NCBI GenBank assembly: GCA_037178975.1
Contig: JASJZH010000003.1
Location: forward strand, 8,122,001-8,186,000
DNA from: Oscheius tipulae
Lineage: Eukaryota; Nematoda; Chromadorea; Rhabditida; Rhabditidae
Length of the DNA stretch: 64,000 nucleotides
Direction: 5' to 3'
The notes under the pieces were generated by a model. That model was not told the DNA's origin, did not search any database, and saw nothing but the letters and a program-made list of their open reading frames with translations. A program made the position numbers and the translations under genes. This document shows, piece after piece, positions 1 through 12,100 of this stretch. Position 1 is the first letter of the stretch. Every line of letters starts with the position of its first letter.

Positions 1-916
1 CACTGCCTCGGCGACCTTCACCTCCTCCTCCGCCGCCACGGGATCCGCCGCGGAATCCTTCGTGTCCACCACCACGGGGTCCGCCTCGAAAGCCTCCACG
101 GCCACCACCACCACCACGAGGTCCGCCTGAAATAAGCTGTTTTAGAAATGAAACGCATGAAATCTAACCCAGGAACCCTCTCTACCAATAGATGAAATAA
201 TTCTCCATGTCGAGGACTCGAACCCTTCACCCTTCCAATTTCGAATGAGCACTTTACCACTGCGCTATTTTAATAAACCTTTAAGGTAGACACAACTTTT
301 CGTTCAAAGTCTTTCTTGCGTGTTTGAAACAGGGAAAGATGCCTACAAGTGAGCTCTGTTTCGTTTGACATCTTGAGGGCTCGAACCTGTGACCTTGCGA
401 TTCCCAAACAAGTACTTTACCACTGTTGTCGGAAATAGGTAAAAATGGCTTAACTCTGTCCCATTACGAGCTTTTAGGGTTTAAAAATGCAAAAGATGCG
501 TTATTCGTGTTGGAAAAAAGTGAATATACCTCGTCCGCCTCGCCTGTCATCTGTTTTCGGGGTGGCCTTGTCAACGCGGAGCTGTTGGCCGGCAAATTCC
601 TGGAGATTATTGTGTAAATTTTAAGAAACAAGCTAGCTTACAGCCTTGTTCAGAGTTAAGACCTTGTCCACATACTCCTCGCTGTGCAGCTCAACGTAGG
701 CGAAGCCCTTGAATGAGTCCGTCGCTCGGTCGTGAACGAGCTGGATTTCGCACTTTTTGATGGCCTCCTCGTCGATGTTGGCAAAGGCAAGGATCTGCTC
801 AATGTCGCCTGTAAAATTGTAGTATTTTGGTGAAAAAAATGGTCAAAAACCGTACCATGGGTGCAGTCCTGGGGCAAGCGACCGATAAAAACCTTCGTGA
901 TCGGTTCTTCAGCCAT
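1..916 (-). CDS. eIF4H-like RRM/RGG-box RNA-binding protein (3' end beyond window)
   Basis: Exons read on the minus strand: 916-856, 808-642, 599-530 and 126-1, where the frame is still open. The N-terminus has an RRM with RNP2-like KVFIGRLP and RNP1-like KGFAYVEL, followed by LRVDKATPK and a glycine/arginine-rich tail of repeated RGG, GPRGGG and FRGG. An RRM plus RGG tail with the LRVD motif after RNP1 is the layout of eIF4H, the RNA-binding cofactor of the eIF4A helicase in cap-dependent initiation; other single-RRM/RGG proteins are possible. The start ATG follows a TTTTTTTCAG acceptor by about 18 nt with no upstream donor, suggesting spliced-leader addition. Introns 1 and 2 are 47 and 42 nt; intron 3 (127-529) carries two tRNA-like relics. 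The stop codon is not in the window. Confidence 0.75.
185..265 (-). repeat. tRNA-derived relic (SINE head or tRNA pseudogene)
   Basis: Read on the minus strand there is an A-box-like AGCGCAGTGGTAAAGTGC and a B-box-like GGGTTCGAGTCC at tRNA spacing. The anticodon arm does not fold into a clean five-pair stem and the acceptor ends do not pair well, so a working tRNA gene is unlikely. It lies in intron 3 of the eIF4H-like gene on that gene's strand. Confidence 0.5.
362..432 (-). repeat. Second tRNA-derived relic in the same intron
   Basis: The minus strand shows CAGTGGTAAAGTACTTG followed about 20 nt later by AGGTTCGAGCCCT, an A-box/B-box pair. A CTTG...CAAG stem surrounds a TTTGGGA-like anticodon loop (Pro-like), but the acceptor stem is lost. 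It lies about 100 bp from the first relic in the same orientation, consistent with a tRNA-derived SINE family. Confidence 0.5.
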
Positions 917-2101
917 TCTGATCAGTTTATTTTACTGAAAAAAACGGATAAAATAATGCAATTGTTGAGAGAGGGAAGAGAACAGGGAACGTAAACAAGA
1001 ATGGGATAAACAAGGCATGCGGAGAGGGCCTTGGTGCAAAATAACTGGATAGAGCGTTGTTTTCGCGTTTTGTGTGTATCCTAAGCGTAACCAACAGACT
1101 GGTAAAAGCTCTTCAAAGTCGTTCAAAAGTGATTGCTGGACGCAAAAATGTTCTACTTTCAAGAACAAGTTGCTTTCCAGCATTTTTTGCCTTCAATTTT
1201 TTTATTTATTTCTAGTGGTTAGCAATTCATTGGGTTTCTCAGTGCTGTTAGAATACAAAAAGTAAGCCAGAGACCCAAGAAAATGCTCGAGAAAAGAAGA
1301 CTCAATGTTAGGCGATTCAAGAAAGCTTGAAGCGCCATTTTCGACTTCGTCTTACCCCATCTTTGTCTCACATTACCTCGTAGTCGATTCTGTCATTTTC
1401 ATTTTCCGCAGAACAGGAAAAACTAGAGAAAAGATAACAAAAAACAAATTTTAGACGAAAACTGAAGAGCAAATGAGTAACTCAAGTTGGTCCAACTTCC
1501 GCGCCAAATTCAGTTGGCACTCCATTTTTTTCTTGTTTTTTTTTCTTTCTCTGTTCCCCTCCTTTTTGACCAAAACAAAGTTTTTTTATCTTGTAAAATC
1601 AGGTCAAGAACCAGTGAATGACAGGGAACAGTTGGAAGAACATGAGATCAAAAAAAAAATCGGTCACAGCTTCATTTCTTGGTTTCTCAGTTCCCTTATC
1701 TCGGCTGTCCTACGTTAGGTTTTCCTTGTGGGAAACCAACCCTGTTTCAGACAGAATGCTTCAAATGCACCAACAACATAAAAAATTCGACCCTGATTAT
1801 CCCGTCTCTCTCACTCGCTGCTCTCATTTTGAGTCTCCTCGCCGAGTAATATTCCCAAATGTAATAAAAAACAATCACAGGAAAGTTAAAAGTTCCTCAT
1901 TACTCTGATTCGTACATCTTTCAGTCTTTCCATCTCACTTGTCCTCTTTCGCTGCCCTTCTAGTCGCAAACAAACTTGTTTGCTGTGTTTTATCGTTCCC
2001 CCTTTCCCTTTCCTCGTATTATAGCGTTTCCACGACAACTTTTCATTCTTCCAACACCCTTATCACCCTCTTCTCCCTCAATAACGAGCTCAATTTCAGT
2101 A
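917..2101. other. Divergent intergenic region, candidate shared promoter
   Basis: About 1.2 kb separates the start of the minus-strand eIF4H-like gene from the start of the plus-strand GLOD4 gene. The short open frames here have no recognisable motif, no splice support and mostly non-ATG starts. It holds T-rich tracts and, near 2090, the acceptor CAATTTCAG just before the GLOD4 ATG. No TATA box or other promoter element can be assigned with confidence. Confidence 0.5.
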
Positions 2102-4573
2102 ATGGCAACGTGCGGGCTAGAGAAATCGAATAACGTCGATTATTCCGGTAATTTCTGACCAATTACTATCGAAAAAAAAAAATCTATTCCTAGGCGTCAT
2201 GCCCTCGACTCGAGCCCTTCACTACGTGTTTAAGATCGGGAATCGCCAGAAGAGCATCGATTTCTACAGAGATGTCCTGAAAATGAAGGTGCTGCGTCAC
2301 GAAGAGTTCGAGGAGGGCTGTAAAGCCACTTGTAACGGGTATTTCACGTCATAATCGATCAAATGTACAAAAATAGACCCTACAATGGCAAATGGAGCAA
2401 GACTATGATCGGCTACGGGCCCGAGGACGACCATTTCGTCCTGGAACTGACCTACAACTACGCGATTGGAAGTTACAAACTCGGCAATGACTTTTTCGTT
2501 GGTCTCCCGCAACTCTGGTCATGATTTTTCGGCTTTAGGGCTTGTTCATCGACTCGGACGAGGTCCTAGAGAGTGTGAAAAAGCACGGAAAGTACGATAC
2601 GCGTCAATGTGGCCGTTTGGACGTCGTTGATCCGGACGGACATCATTTTATGATCAACGGAGGACCAGGATTTCGTGTTAGCAAGGTCGCAACACGTGTC
2701 AAGAACCTAGACAGGAGCATTGGTAAGCCATTTTGTCGATTTTTTTAACGAAAAATTCTAGAATACTGGCACAAAACGCTCAGAATGGCCCTGGTAGACA
2801 AGAACGAGGAGAAGAAGTCAGCTCGGCTGTCTTATGGAGAAAAACAGGTGCCTTTTGGATGATTTGACCAGCACAATGAGGGTTCAGTGCATTCTGGAGC
2901 TGAGAGAACAGTCGTCGGGAATCGAGCGTGGCTGCGCCTTCGGAAGGATCGCATTCTCGTGCCCTGGTAGCAAGGTTGGTTCTTCAATTCTCACTTCTTC
3001 TGTCCCTGCCAAATTGGCAGTGACTCTCTGTAAATATGATCCCTCTGTCAAGTTGATTGCCAACTTGCTCTTTCAAACAACAGGCTGCTGACGAGTTGTC
3101 AAAACACCTTGTCAATCTGTTACTCTCCCAGCGGTCAACTGATATCTGCCATAGCAGTAATCGGCAGAGAGGGGAGATCACGCTACCCGAGCAAAATCAA
3201 TAGGGGGACCCTTTTGTCAAACTCAAAAACATCAGTGGTAGGGAAGGGGACGCACAAACAGCCTGAAAAACAAAAGGGGACACTACGCAGGAGGAGAGGG
3301 TTGCGCAATATTATTGGACTGCTGAGATCCAGTTGACCCCTGCACTGTCCCATCTCATGTCTTGCCTCATAAACCGCCGTCTTGTCAATTTCAGTTCGTG
3401 TACCTCTTGACTGTCCTTCTTTTTTCAAGCAGTCTGTGTCCGTCAATCTGTCAGCTTAGCTTTTCTGTCAAACTGATCCTCTGATGCAGTTCCATCTTAA
3501 AGGAACGGTGACATCGCGAGTGTATCGGTGTTCCCGGGCTCGACTTTCGCAGTTGGGTCCCGTGACGGACTTCCCTAAAAATTAATACCTTGCTTTTTTT
3601 CGGTGCTTTACACACATTTTTATGGAATCTAAGTATGTTCAATTGACTCAGCGTCAAAAACTACTCTAGAAACGTCTACTTCGACGCGAAAAACAAATTT
3701 AGAAAAATGTAGAAAAGAAAAAGGGGAGGAAAACAGCGTTTTCTTAATTTTCTTCATTATTCTCACCATTTTTGACGTCGAAGTAGACGTTTCTAGGGTA
3801 GTTTTTAACGCTGAGTCGATTGAAGATATTTAGAAGACATGAAAATGTGTGTAAAGCACCAAAAAATACGAAAGATTGATTTTCGTGGAAGTTCGTCGCT
3901 GGACACTCATGCACCAGCATTGTCGCAGTCCCTTTAACTCGGTCAGACTATGCCTATCAGTTTGTCACTTGTTCTCCTATCTTTCCAATATGTTGTCCAA
4001 CTTCGACCTTCAGCCTGTCTCAGACTTCTTTTGGCCATCTGTTACCCTCCCAATCCGTCAACTTTTGTCAGTCAGAAACCTGTGAAAATTCAGCTTGCTC
4101 CTTGATATGATTTTTTCACCAATGCTCCATGTCAGTCTGTCGAGTTTTTTTTTTCTGTCACGCTCAATCTGTCGGTTTCTGCCAGCATATTTCCTGCCTC
4201 ACCACCCAAATCTTGTCAGTAAAGTTACAAAGTGATCCATAATGACTCTCGCCTGCTAAAAATCTAAACTTACAGCTCGCTTCCCTCGAGAAGCAGATGA
4301 AAGACGCCGGTCACAAGATTGTCAAGGATCTCACAACGTTGGAAACCCCCGGAAAAGCCGACGTCCAGGTCGTTATCCTAGCCGATCCCGTACGTTTTTT
4401 GCCCCATACAGTACATACAAAATTTCTAGGACGACCACGAGATCTGTTTCGTGGGCGACGAGGCCTTCCGCGAGCTGTCCGAAATCGACCCCAAAGCTGA
4501 CAGTCTCCTTGATGAGGCCATGAAGAAGGACGACAGCGAGAGCTGGTTCAAGGATGGTAAGAAATCCGGATAA
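2102..4573 (+). CDS. glod-4: Glyoxalase domain-containing protein 4 homologue
   Basis: Eight exons keep one frame: 2102-2147, 2194-2338, 2377-2497, 2539-2722, 2762-2847, 2888-2974, 4276-4389 and 4430-4573 (TAA). The first vicinal-oxygen-chelate domain has [42 protein letters not shown] and ELTYNYAIG; the second has [20 protein letters not shown] and [15 protein letters not shown]. This closely matches the GLOD4 family, a conserved two-domain glyoxalase-fold protein whose substrate is unsettled. The first ATG follows the acceptor CAATTTCAG by 2 nt, so trans-splicing is likely; an in-frame ATG at 2199 is an alternative. Small introns are 38-46 nt. The 1.3-kb intron 6 carries a MITE. The exon 3 donor (GTTGGT) is non-consensus. 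A possible AATAAA lies near 4607. Confidence 0.92.
3497..3937. mobile_element. Palindromic non-autonomous DNA transposon (MITE family 1, copy 1)
   Basis: The ends are inverted: TTAAAGGAACGGTGACA at the left and the reverse complement of TTAAAGGGACTGCGACA at the right. The homology continues inward. The unit CTAGAAACGTCTACTTCGACG near 3670 recurs inverted near 3775, and a CTTTACACACATTTT unit recurs inverted near 3850. The whole 441 bp can therefore fold into a long imperfect hairpin. It has no coding capacity and lies in GLOD4 intron 6. A second copy lies at 41654-42115. TTAA at both ends may be the target-site duplication, as in piggyBac-type elements, or part of the terminus. Confidence 0.85.
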
Positions 4574-4984
4574 CTTGGCTGTTTTTCAATTTTTGTACAT
4601 TTTTTGTAAATAAATCCATGTGTCAGCCCTGATTTTGCTGGATTTGTGCCAGAGTTGACCGCGCGCGCGCAAGCGCTGTCAAAATCTCTACGCAGAGCCC
4701 CCACTCGAGATCTGTTTGCTCGCGCTCGTATAGGACGCGAAGAAAAAGTGGCGCGGAAACGAGGCAAAACAGCGAGTAATTGTTATGATAGGTTGTAACA
4801 GATGTTTTGTAATAAAATGAGAAATTTTAGGCGATTTTTGGTTGGAAAATGGGTAGATTTTAGAGGAAAATCCTCGGAAAAAGCAGGCCAGTCTCGTTGG
4901 CGGAGTAGCCAACGTTCATACGGGTATGGTTACGGTATCCTGCAACCAAATGAAGATGTTCCATCTGAAAACGCGATTCTCCCG

Positions 4985-5055
4985 TTCAAGGATCGAACCC
5001 GGGCCTGTTATATACCATAGACAGCGCTCTTACCGGCTACTCGGAGCGAGCCCGC
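4985..5055 (-). repeat. tRNA-like element between GLOD4 and the next gene
   Basis: The minus strand reads TAGCCGGTAAGAGCGC, an A-box-like D arm, then a CTGT...ACAG stem with an oversized loop, then CCCGGGTTCGATCC, a B-box/T arm. Acceptor pairing is only about four base pairs. It resembles the other tRNA-derived relics here. It is more likely a SINE head or tRNA pseudogene than an active tRNA gene. Confidence 0.5.
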
Positions 5056-5212
5056 GCTGCTTTTTCCGGTGGTTATTTGAATTTTGGGACTATCACTCAC
5101 TATCACATCCACTGTCTTTGCTACTGTCGCCTGTATGCTTGTCTGTCAGTTACTGTCACTCCCACTTACCACTACAGTTCATTGTAGTTTTCATTCATTT
5201 GACTGCGTCTCT

Positions 5213-5770
5213 CTAGATCTGTCCGCAGTCCTGGACGTAGCAGGTCTTCCTCGGTCTCTCGCCATGATTGGTGCCGAAGTCCTGGACGAGATGCTTCAGC
5301 TGAGAGAGTCCCTTTTCGACCTGACCGATCAGCTCGCCCTCATGGATCGTCTGCTTCTGGGTGGTGATGTAGAAGACGGAATTGAACTGGCTGGCATCCT
5401 CGGCCCTGGGAAGCATCATGACCGAGCCTTCCGGGACTTCTTGCGGCTTCTGTGTCAGCTTGGACAGACTGACAGATCCAAGGCCGTTTCTCTGTCCACA
5501 GACCACCTCGCCAAGGATGACGAGACCATGCAGCTTGTCCAGCATCTCGACTGGCGAATTTTTATAGCCTTCCTTGTCCGAAGAGCACAACTGGACGAAG
5601 TTTTTGACCAGTGGATCCTCGTGCTGCGTCTTGATCATCTGGATCTGGAGACGGGCCGCGGGGACGCCGGTAGCGAAGCCGATGTCCAGGTAGATGAGAG
5701 GCGGCAGCTGACAGTATGGACGACGAGGCGAGAGCATCTCGTGCAGCACGTTCAGCACGGTAGAGGCCAT
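5213..5770 (-). CDS. Unrecognised intronless protein, 185 aa
   Basis: A single uninterrupted frame of 185 codons starts at an ATG in the context GCGGCCATGG and ends at a TAG near 5213. Codon use resembles the neighbouring genes, with preferred C or G at third positions. I do not recognise a family, see no signal peptide, and find no transmembrane segment or repeat. Features are a hydrophobic N-terminal stretch rich in Pro, Leu and Ile (QLPPLIYLDIGF), a central LDKLHGLVILGEVVCG and a polar C-terminus ending CGQI. The lack of introns is unusual in this window and could mean a retrocopy or a naturally compact gene. A long plus-strand frame overlapping it (5084-5872) is its antisense shadow. It is transcribed away from the myosin gene. 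Confidence 0.6.
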   Translation of the reverse strand: MASTVLNVLHEMLSPRRPYCQLPPLIYLDIGFATGVPAARLQIQMIKTQHEDPLVKNFVQLCSSDKEGYKNSPVEMLDKLHGLVILGEVVCGQRNGLGSVSLSKLTQKPQEVPEGSVMMLPRAEDASQFNSVFYITTQKQTIHEGELIGQVEKGLSQLKHLVQDFGTNHGERPRKTCYVQDCGQI

Positions 5771-6179
5771 GGCCGCGGAATATTTCCGGTTTGGAATAGG
5801 TTCGAGTTTTTATTGGTTTTTTGTTTGCTTCCAAAAGAAACTTTTCAATTGTTTGGAATAGAAACTTGGTAATTATTGAAAGTATTTTAGGCTAGTAGTC
5901 TACTAGGTGCAGTCAATGGAATTTGCGTCTGTCTTTCTGTATCCCTGTCACTCTGTCTCTCATTCTCTCTGTCTTTCTCTATCTCTTGTCCACTTGTTCT
6001 ATCGATAAAAAGCTGTCAGTTTGCCCCCAAAACTGCGGCCTTTTTCAAGTATCCTACAAGACTTTGGCACGCGATTTATGTGAGCAAACAGCGGGGGAGC
6101 GGGATCCGGCGAAGAAGGGTGCTTGCTGCTGCCCGAAAATCCAGTGCTACCCTCTCCCGAAGCCCTCTCTCCTGCAGCC

Positions 6180-9100
6180 ATGGCTCTGATTGACTATATG
6201 CTCGACCCAGGATGGAGATATCTTCGTCTGGCGGCTGATGAGCAGCTCAAGGTTCATTTTAATCCTCTTCTTCACCAAACTTCTACATTGCCACTCCGAG
6301 GAATGCCAAAAACAATGCGTCAATGTTTGCTCAAGATTTTCTGTACTGTAGCGAGTGTTTTGTTCTCTGTCTATCTGTCTCTCTCGGCCAATGATACACG
6401 AGAGAAGTGATTGTTGTCCTGAAAGACACAGAGAACACTGAATACGTACGAGTCGAGCGAGTAAACATGGATTTTGGTGTGGGATGAGGTTTTTGAACCT
6501 GTGATTTCACTCTATGGCTCTATAAGGACATAAGGAACATCTGTCGTCACTCATCTCGTTGACACCCTGTGTCTGTCATTCTGGTCTTCGTCCAGAATAC
6601 AATATTTGTTTCCCCTTGCATCTCAACCGATTGTATCTGTCACCCTGTTTCTGATTCTATTTGGCGACCCATGTTTTTTGATTCTCATTAACTTTAATCC
6701 TGACAATCTATCTCTGTCTCTCTGATCCTACCACCTACTGTCATCCTACTCCTTTGTTGTCATTTCACTGCGTCTGTCTCTGTGATATTGTCCGTTTGTC
6801 CTGTCTCAACCTGCTATGCCATGGTCTTTCAATTCTGCTTTCCATTATCTCGCTCTGTCATTGTCAGCTCTTCCTCAACGTTCTCTTTTATCCCACCTTG
6901 TCTTTTTTGTCTGTTATGGTATCAATCGTTAGCTATCTTTGTGTTTTCTCCCTGTCCCTTTCAGAAGTCCTTCCCTCTCTATTCTATACTATCCCTGCCT
7001 CTGTGCTTCCAGACACGCTTCACGTCTCTCAATTCCTGGATTGTCTTCCATCTTGTAAACCTATCAGATCCTACTCTCTCTTTTATCTTGCAAGAGCGAA
7101 ACTGACGAGCCCCTCTTTCTTATTTGAGATAACTTGACCCAAAAATTATACAACAGAATCAATAGTATTTAATAGTTTGGGCAGTCACAGTATAAGAAAT
7201 TCTCTCAGGAACAAGCAGCCCGTCGCTTCGACAACAAAACCCACCAATGGGTTCCGGATCCGCAGGAAGGCTTCGTTGTCGCTTCCATCTCGGTCCAGGA
7301 GGGTGACAACTACACCCTGGCCATGCCTGATGGCAGTACTGTAAGTCCTGTCCCTCTCACTGTCACTCTTTGTTCCAGAAAAAGCTGACCAAGGACGAGT
7401 GTCAGGAGATTAATCCGGCCAAATTCGAGAAAACCGAGGACATGTCCAACCTGACATTTTTGAATGAAGCCTCAGTCTTGCACAATCTGAGACAGAGATA
7501 CTACTCCATGATGATTTACGTAACTTTTCATTAAATTTAATCCAAATTGCTGTATTTTAGACGTATTCGGGACTGTTCTGCGTCTTCGTCAATCCGTACA
7601 AGATGCTTCCAATCTATACAGACACAGTGGCCAACATGTACGTGGGAAAGAGACGGTCCGAGATGCCTCCACATCTCTTTGCCGTCTCGGATGAGGCCTT
7701 CAGGAATATGATGAATGGTGAGTCTTTTTTGTTAGCTACTGCTGAGCCAGACTTCCAATTAAATGCCGCAAAATTTCAAGTTGGCACGCGCCGAAGCGCG
7801 TAATTAGGCACGGCAACTCAATGTTTTAGGCACCGCACCGAAAATTTAAATTAGTCAGACGAGCTCCTCAGTCCTGGAGAGTATTGCATCTTTTTTATCC
7901 TATTTAGAGCGTTAAAATAATATCAAACATACTGGGCCAACAGTACAGATTACTGATACTTGTCTTCCTCTTTTTCAAATAGATGCGCCACTTCAAAACA
8001 AGTTTTCGGGTGGAAGGCATCATTTTCTATATTCTACTAACTTCATTATGCCCGAGAATGATGTTTTGAACCTGAGAACTGGTTACAAATAGGCGAGCTT
8101 GGGCGAGCGCCTACCAAGGGACTTTTTATATTTTAATTACTAGATCAACACATTGTTTTTTTTTAATTTTCAATGTTTTAAAAAGTTGTAGAGTAGATGA
8201 AATTCTCCAACTTTGCACAACATCATTTTGCTGGGAAATGAGTTCGTCGTTCCTAAAATTTGTTAACAAAATCGAATCTCAGGCGAGACAGACCTATCCC
8301 TGTTGCATCGGCTCCAAAGCTGAACCTAAAACCAACCTTTTTGACACCTTATAAGTACAGTTTTAGTTTTGCAGACTGTAAAAAGCTTGTTTACAGATCA
8401 CGAGAACCAGTCAATGCTGATTACTGGCGAGTCTGGAGCCGGAAAGACTGAGAACACGAAAAAAGTCATCGCCTACTTTGCGACTCTGGGAAGCAGCAAT
8501 GCTGCTGCCTCAAAGGACAAGAAGAAGAGCGTACGCTTCGAGGGCTTAGGAGTGCGCGTTCCTTGACTATTTGACTCTACTAACCTCACTGCACACCTTC
8601 TCCCCTTTCTCTGTCCCTGTCTCTGTCCAGGAATCTATTCGCTCATTTAGGGAAACTCCCTGGAGGACCAGGTCGTTCAAGCCAATCCGGCAATTGAAGC
8701 TTTTGGTAATGGAGCTACTGTCAGAAACTACAACAGCTCGCGCTTCGGAAAGTTCATCAGAATCCATTTTGACAAGAAGGGGAAGCTGGTTGGAGGAGAC
8801 ATTGAACACTGTGAGTTGATCGTTGTCTGTCTCCTTACTATGATCCAAAACATACATTATACCAACTTTACAAGTAGGGAAAGCATCTTTTTTAGTATCA
8901 TAGGTGATAGCAGGAGGTAGGAGAGAAGCCGGCACTAACTACTTGTGAACTGAAAAATTCAACCTAACTTGTAACGTAGTCTCACTGTTTTTTTGCCTTT
9001 CGGTCTAACATAGCTCAACGATCCTGAGTGTTGATAACATTCTGTTGATTGCATTGATTGTTTAAAGATTTCTGTCTTCAAAAAAGGTCTAGTCAATCTA

Positions 9101-12100
9101 AGTTCTGATTGTGGTTGTTGCAAGAAAACTATTAGAAGGATCTAGAAAAGATTCTCCTTTTGGAATTGACTAGTAAGAGGTGGCTCAGTGATAAGGATGA
9201 TTTATTAAGATAATAGAGAAAGCAATACTTAAGTTAGGACATTGCTTCAGTCTTGAATCCCTCTGACTTGTTCAGCTCCCCGGGACATCATCTGACTAGG
9301 AGAAATCAAATATAAGACCAATTAAGAATCTGAAAATGGAATATGAAAAATGAAATATGAAAATGAAAAATATGGAAATTTGAAGAACAGGGGCTGGGCA
9401 CTGGAATGTTCTGGAAGATTGCGTATGCTTCGGCAGAACGATACTAATGCATAACGGTATGGAAATGATGAGGGTGGAGTGATATGACCAGATGTGGCTG
9501 TTCGTAAAGGGTGGCAAGAAGAGAGGGAGAGCTGGATAGCTTGTAATCCTTGACAGAATATGCCATTTACTGTCTCTGTGTCTGTCTCTGTCTCTTCATC
9601 TCTGTATCTTACTAATCTCTTCCAGATCTTCTCGAGAAGTCCCGAGTCATCAAACAGGCGCCAGGAGAGAGATCTTACCACATCTTCTACCAGATCATGA
9701 CCCAGAAGAAGCTCCGTGACCGCTACAATCTAGATGAGGACATCAGAAAGTATCACTTTGTCTCCCAGGCCGAGATTACTGTGCCCTGCATGGATGACAA
9801 GGAGGAATGGCGTGTTACCGATGTGGGTGTTTTAAACAAACTGAAGAGATAATACGGGTTCAGAACTCCTTCGACGTAATGTCTTTTTCCGATCGGGAGA
9901 AAGATGATCTGTACAAAGGATGTGCCGCCATTATGCACATGGGAAACATGCGCTTTAAGCAGAAGCCGAGAGAGGAGCAGGCTGAAGTCGATGGAATGGA
10001 ACGTAAGTACAGAGAGAGAGACAGAGAAACAGATAGATAGAGAAGGAGACAGAGAGAAAGTGAGACGGAAAGACTGAGAGATAGGGAGACAGAGTGACAG
10101 GGACTATTCCAGACCCCGAGAAGGCCGCTCATCTCTTTGGAGTCGACCCGGAAGCCTTCATCCAGGCCCTGACTCGTCCCAAGATCAAAGTCGGAGCCGA
10201 GTGGGTAGTCAAAGGACAGAACGTCCAACAGGTGCCGTAATCCGTCTTTTGTTCAATGACTCTTCAGGTCGACTGGGCTGTCGGAGCTCTGGCTAAGGCT
10301 GTCTACGCCAGAATCTTCACCTGGCTCATTACGAGAGTCAATGAGACTCTCAGTGCAAACATGGAGAATCCTGACCATTACATTGGAGTTCTGGACATTG
10401 CTGGATTTGAAATCTTCGATGTGAGTCAGAGAGTGACAGTGACAGTGATATGGATTAGTCAAAAGGTACACGATAAGATAAAAACAGCGGTCGTACTTCT
10501 TCACTTCACCGCTCCAGAACCACACATGAACAAAGTTGCCGTCGTCTTAGCCTGGACAGCTTCCATTTCGAAAATCTTTGCTGCCTTGTGTTTGTAGATG
10601 TACTTGTGAGCGTTATCGTAGTAGTATCCGGAGTTCGACTCTCTATCTCTCGCCTACCTGTCCTTGTTGTCGCTGTAGCTCCTCCACATCTCTTCGGTCG
10701 TGTACAGCACAGCATGTTACATCGCTCATCGAGGACACAAGTCTCTCCTCCGCTCTCCATCGCGATGTAGCTGACGGTCGTTCAGACCGGCCACGTCTTA
10801 GTACTTGAAAATGAACTCTAAAGCAGGTCATGCCGAGTTCCTTGACGATGATCTTGCGGAGAGGCTGAGCAGAGACGTCGATTTGGAAGAGCAGCAGCAG
10901 AAACTCAATGGTTTTTGTAAAGTCTATGACGTTTTCTTTTCGAAGTTTTTTTTTTAAAATTACCTGTTTTAAAAATTTGGTATCACAGAGACAGAAACCG
11001 ATCAACTTTTCAGCGCAACTCCTTCGAGCAGCTCTGGATCAACTTTGTGAACGAGAAGCTCCAGCAATTCTTCAACCACCACATGTTTGTCCTGGAACAG
11101 GAGGAGTACGCCCGCGAGGGAATTCAATGGACTTTCATCGACTTTGGTCTCGATCTCCAAGCATGCATTGAGCTCATTGAAAAGGTTTGGACATGTTTCA
11201 GACACTGTCACTATCACTTTTAGCCCCTGGGAATCATTTCCATGCTGGACGAGGAATGTATCGTCCCCAAGGCTACTGACATGACCTACAAGGACAAGCT
11301 GGTCAACCAGCACATGGGCAAGCACCCCAACTTCCAGAAGGCCAAGCCGCCGAAGGGAAAACAAGCTGAAGCCCATTTCGCCATTGTTCATTATGCTGGA
11401 ACTGTTCGGTACAATGCGGAGCAGTGGCTGGATAAGAACAAGGTGGGTTTGAAGTGCAGTAACCTGGCTAGACTGACAGCGCGGAAATAGTGCTAGTCAA
11501 CTGGAAGACAGCCCCGTCTCTTATATGCTCCCATACGGTGTCCCTGAAGTTTCGGATCTGTACTGTCTCTATGCATCCTGGCCGTTTGCATCTATTCTTC
11601 TCAGAACATTCGAGTAACTTTCAATCGATTCTAGGACCAGAAACTGTATACCTTCTACCCAACTTTTCCAGTCTACTGTGGTAGTCTATTATTCTGACCA
11701 GTTGACCCACAGGGAACTATACGCTCTTTGATGATTTTTGTCTTCCCCCTCCCATTTCACTAGTCTCTCGATCTTATACATAGCTTTCTATCGGCTTAAC
11801 ACGCACTCGCTTACGTCTACCCCTAATCTGTCCTTTTTCCCACAGTAGAGGGCCCTCTTTCAATAATAGTGGGTCTTGTCCTATCTTGCTTTGCCACCAG
11901 TGGCTCTGTCTCACAGTAACGGCAGTGTCCCTCTGTCATCTTTCTATATATCTGTCTCTTTTAGTATCTCCTCTTCCATGATAGCCTCTTGACTGTTCGT
12001 ATCTGTTCCTATATCGTCCAAAGTTTTTTCGATTGTGAATCTACACTCTACAGAAAACTTTTAGGACCCCCTAAACGATTCTGCCGTAGCCGTGCTGAAG

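Noticed and set aside
5084-5872. 262-codon plus-strand frame
   Set aside because: It is antisense to the better-supported minus gene at 5213-5770, begins at a non-ATG codon and has no motif.
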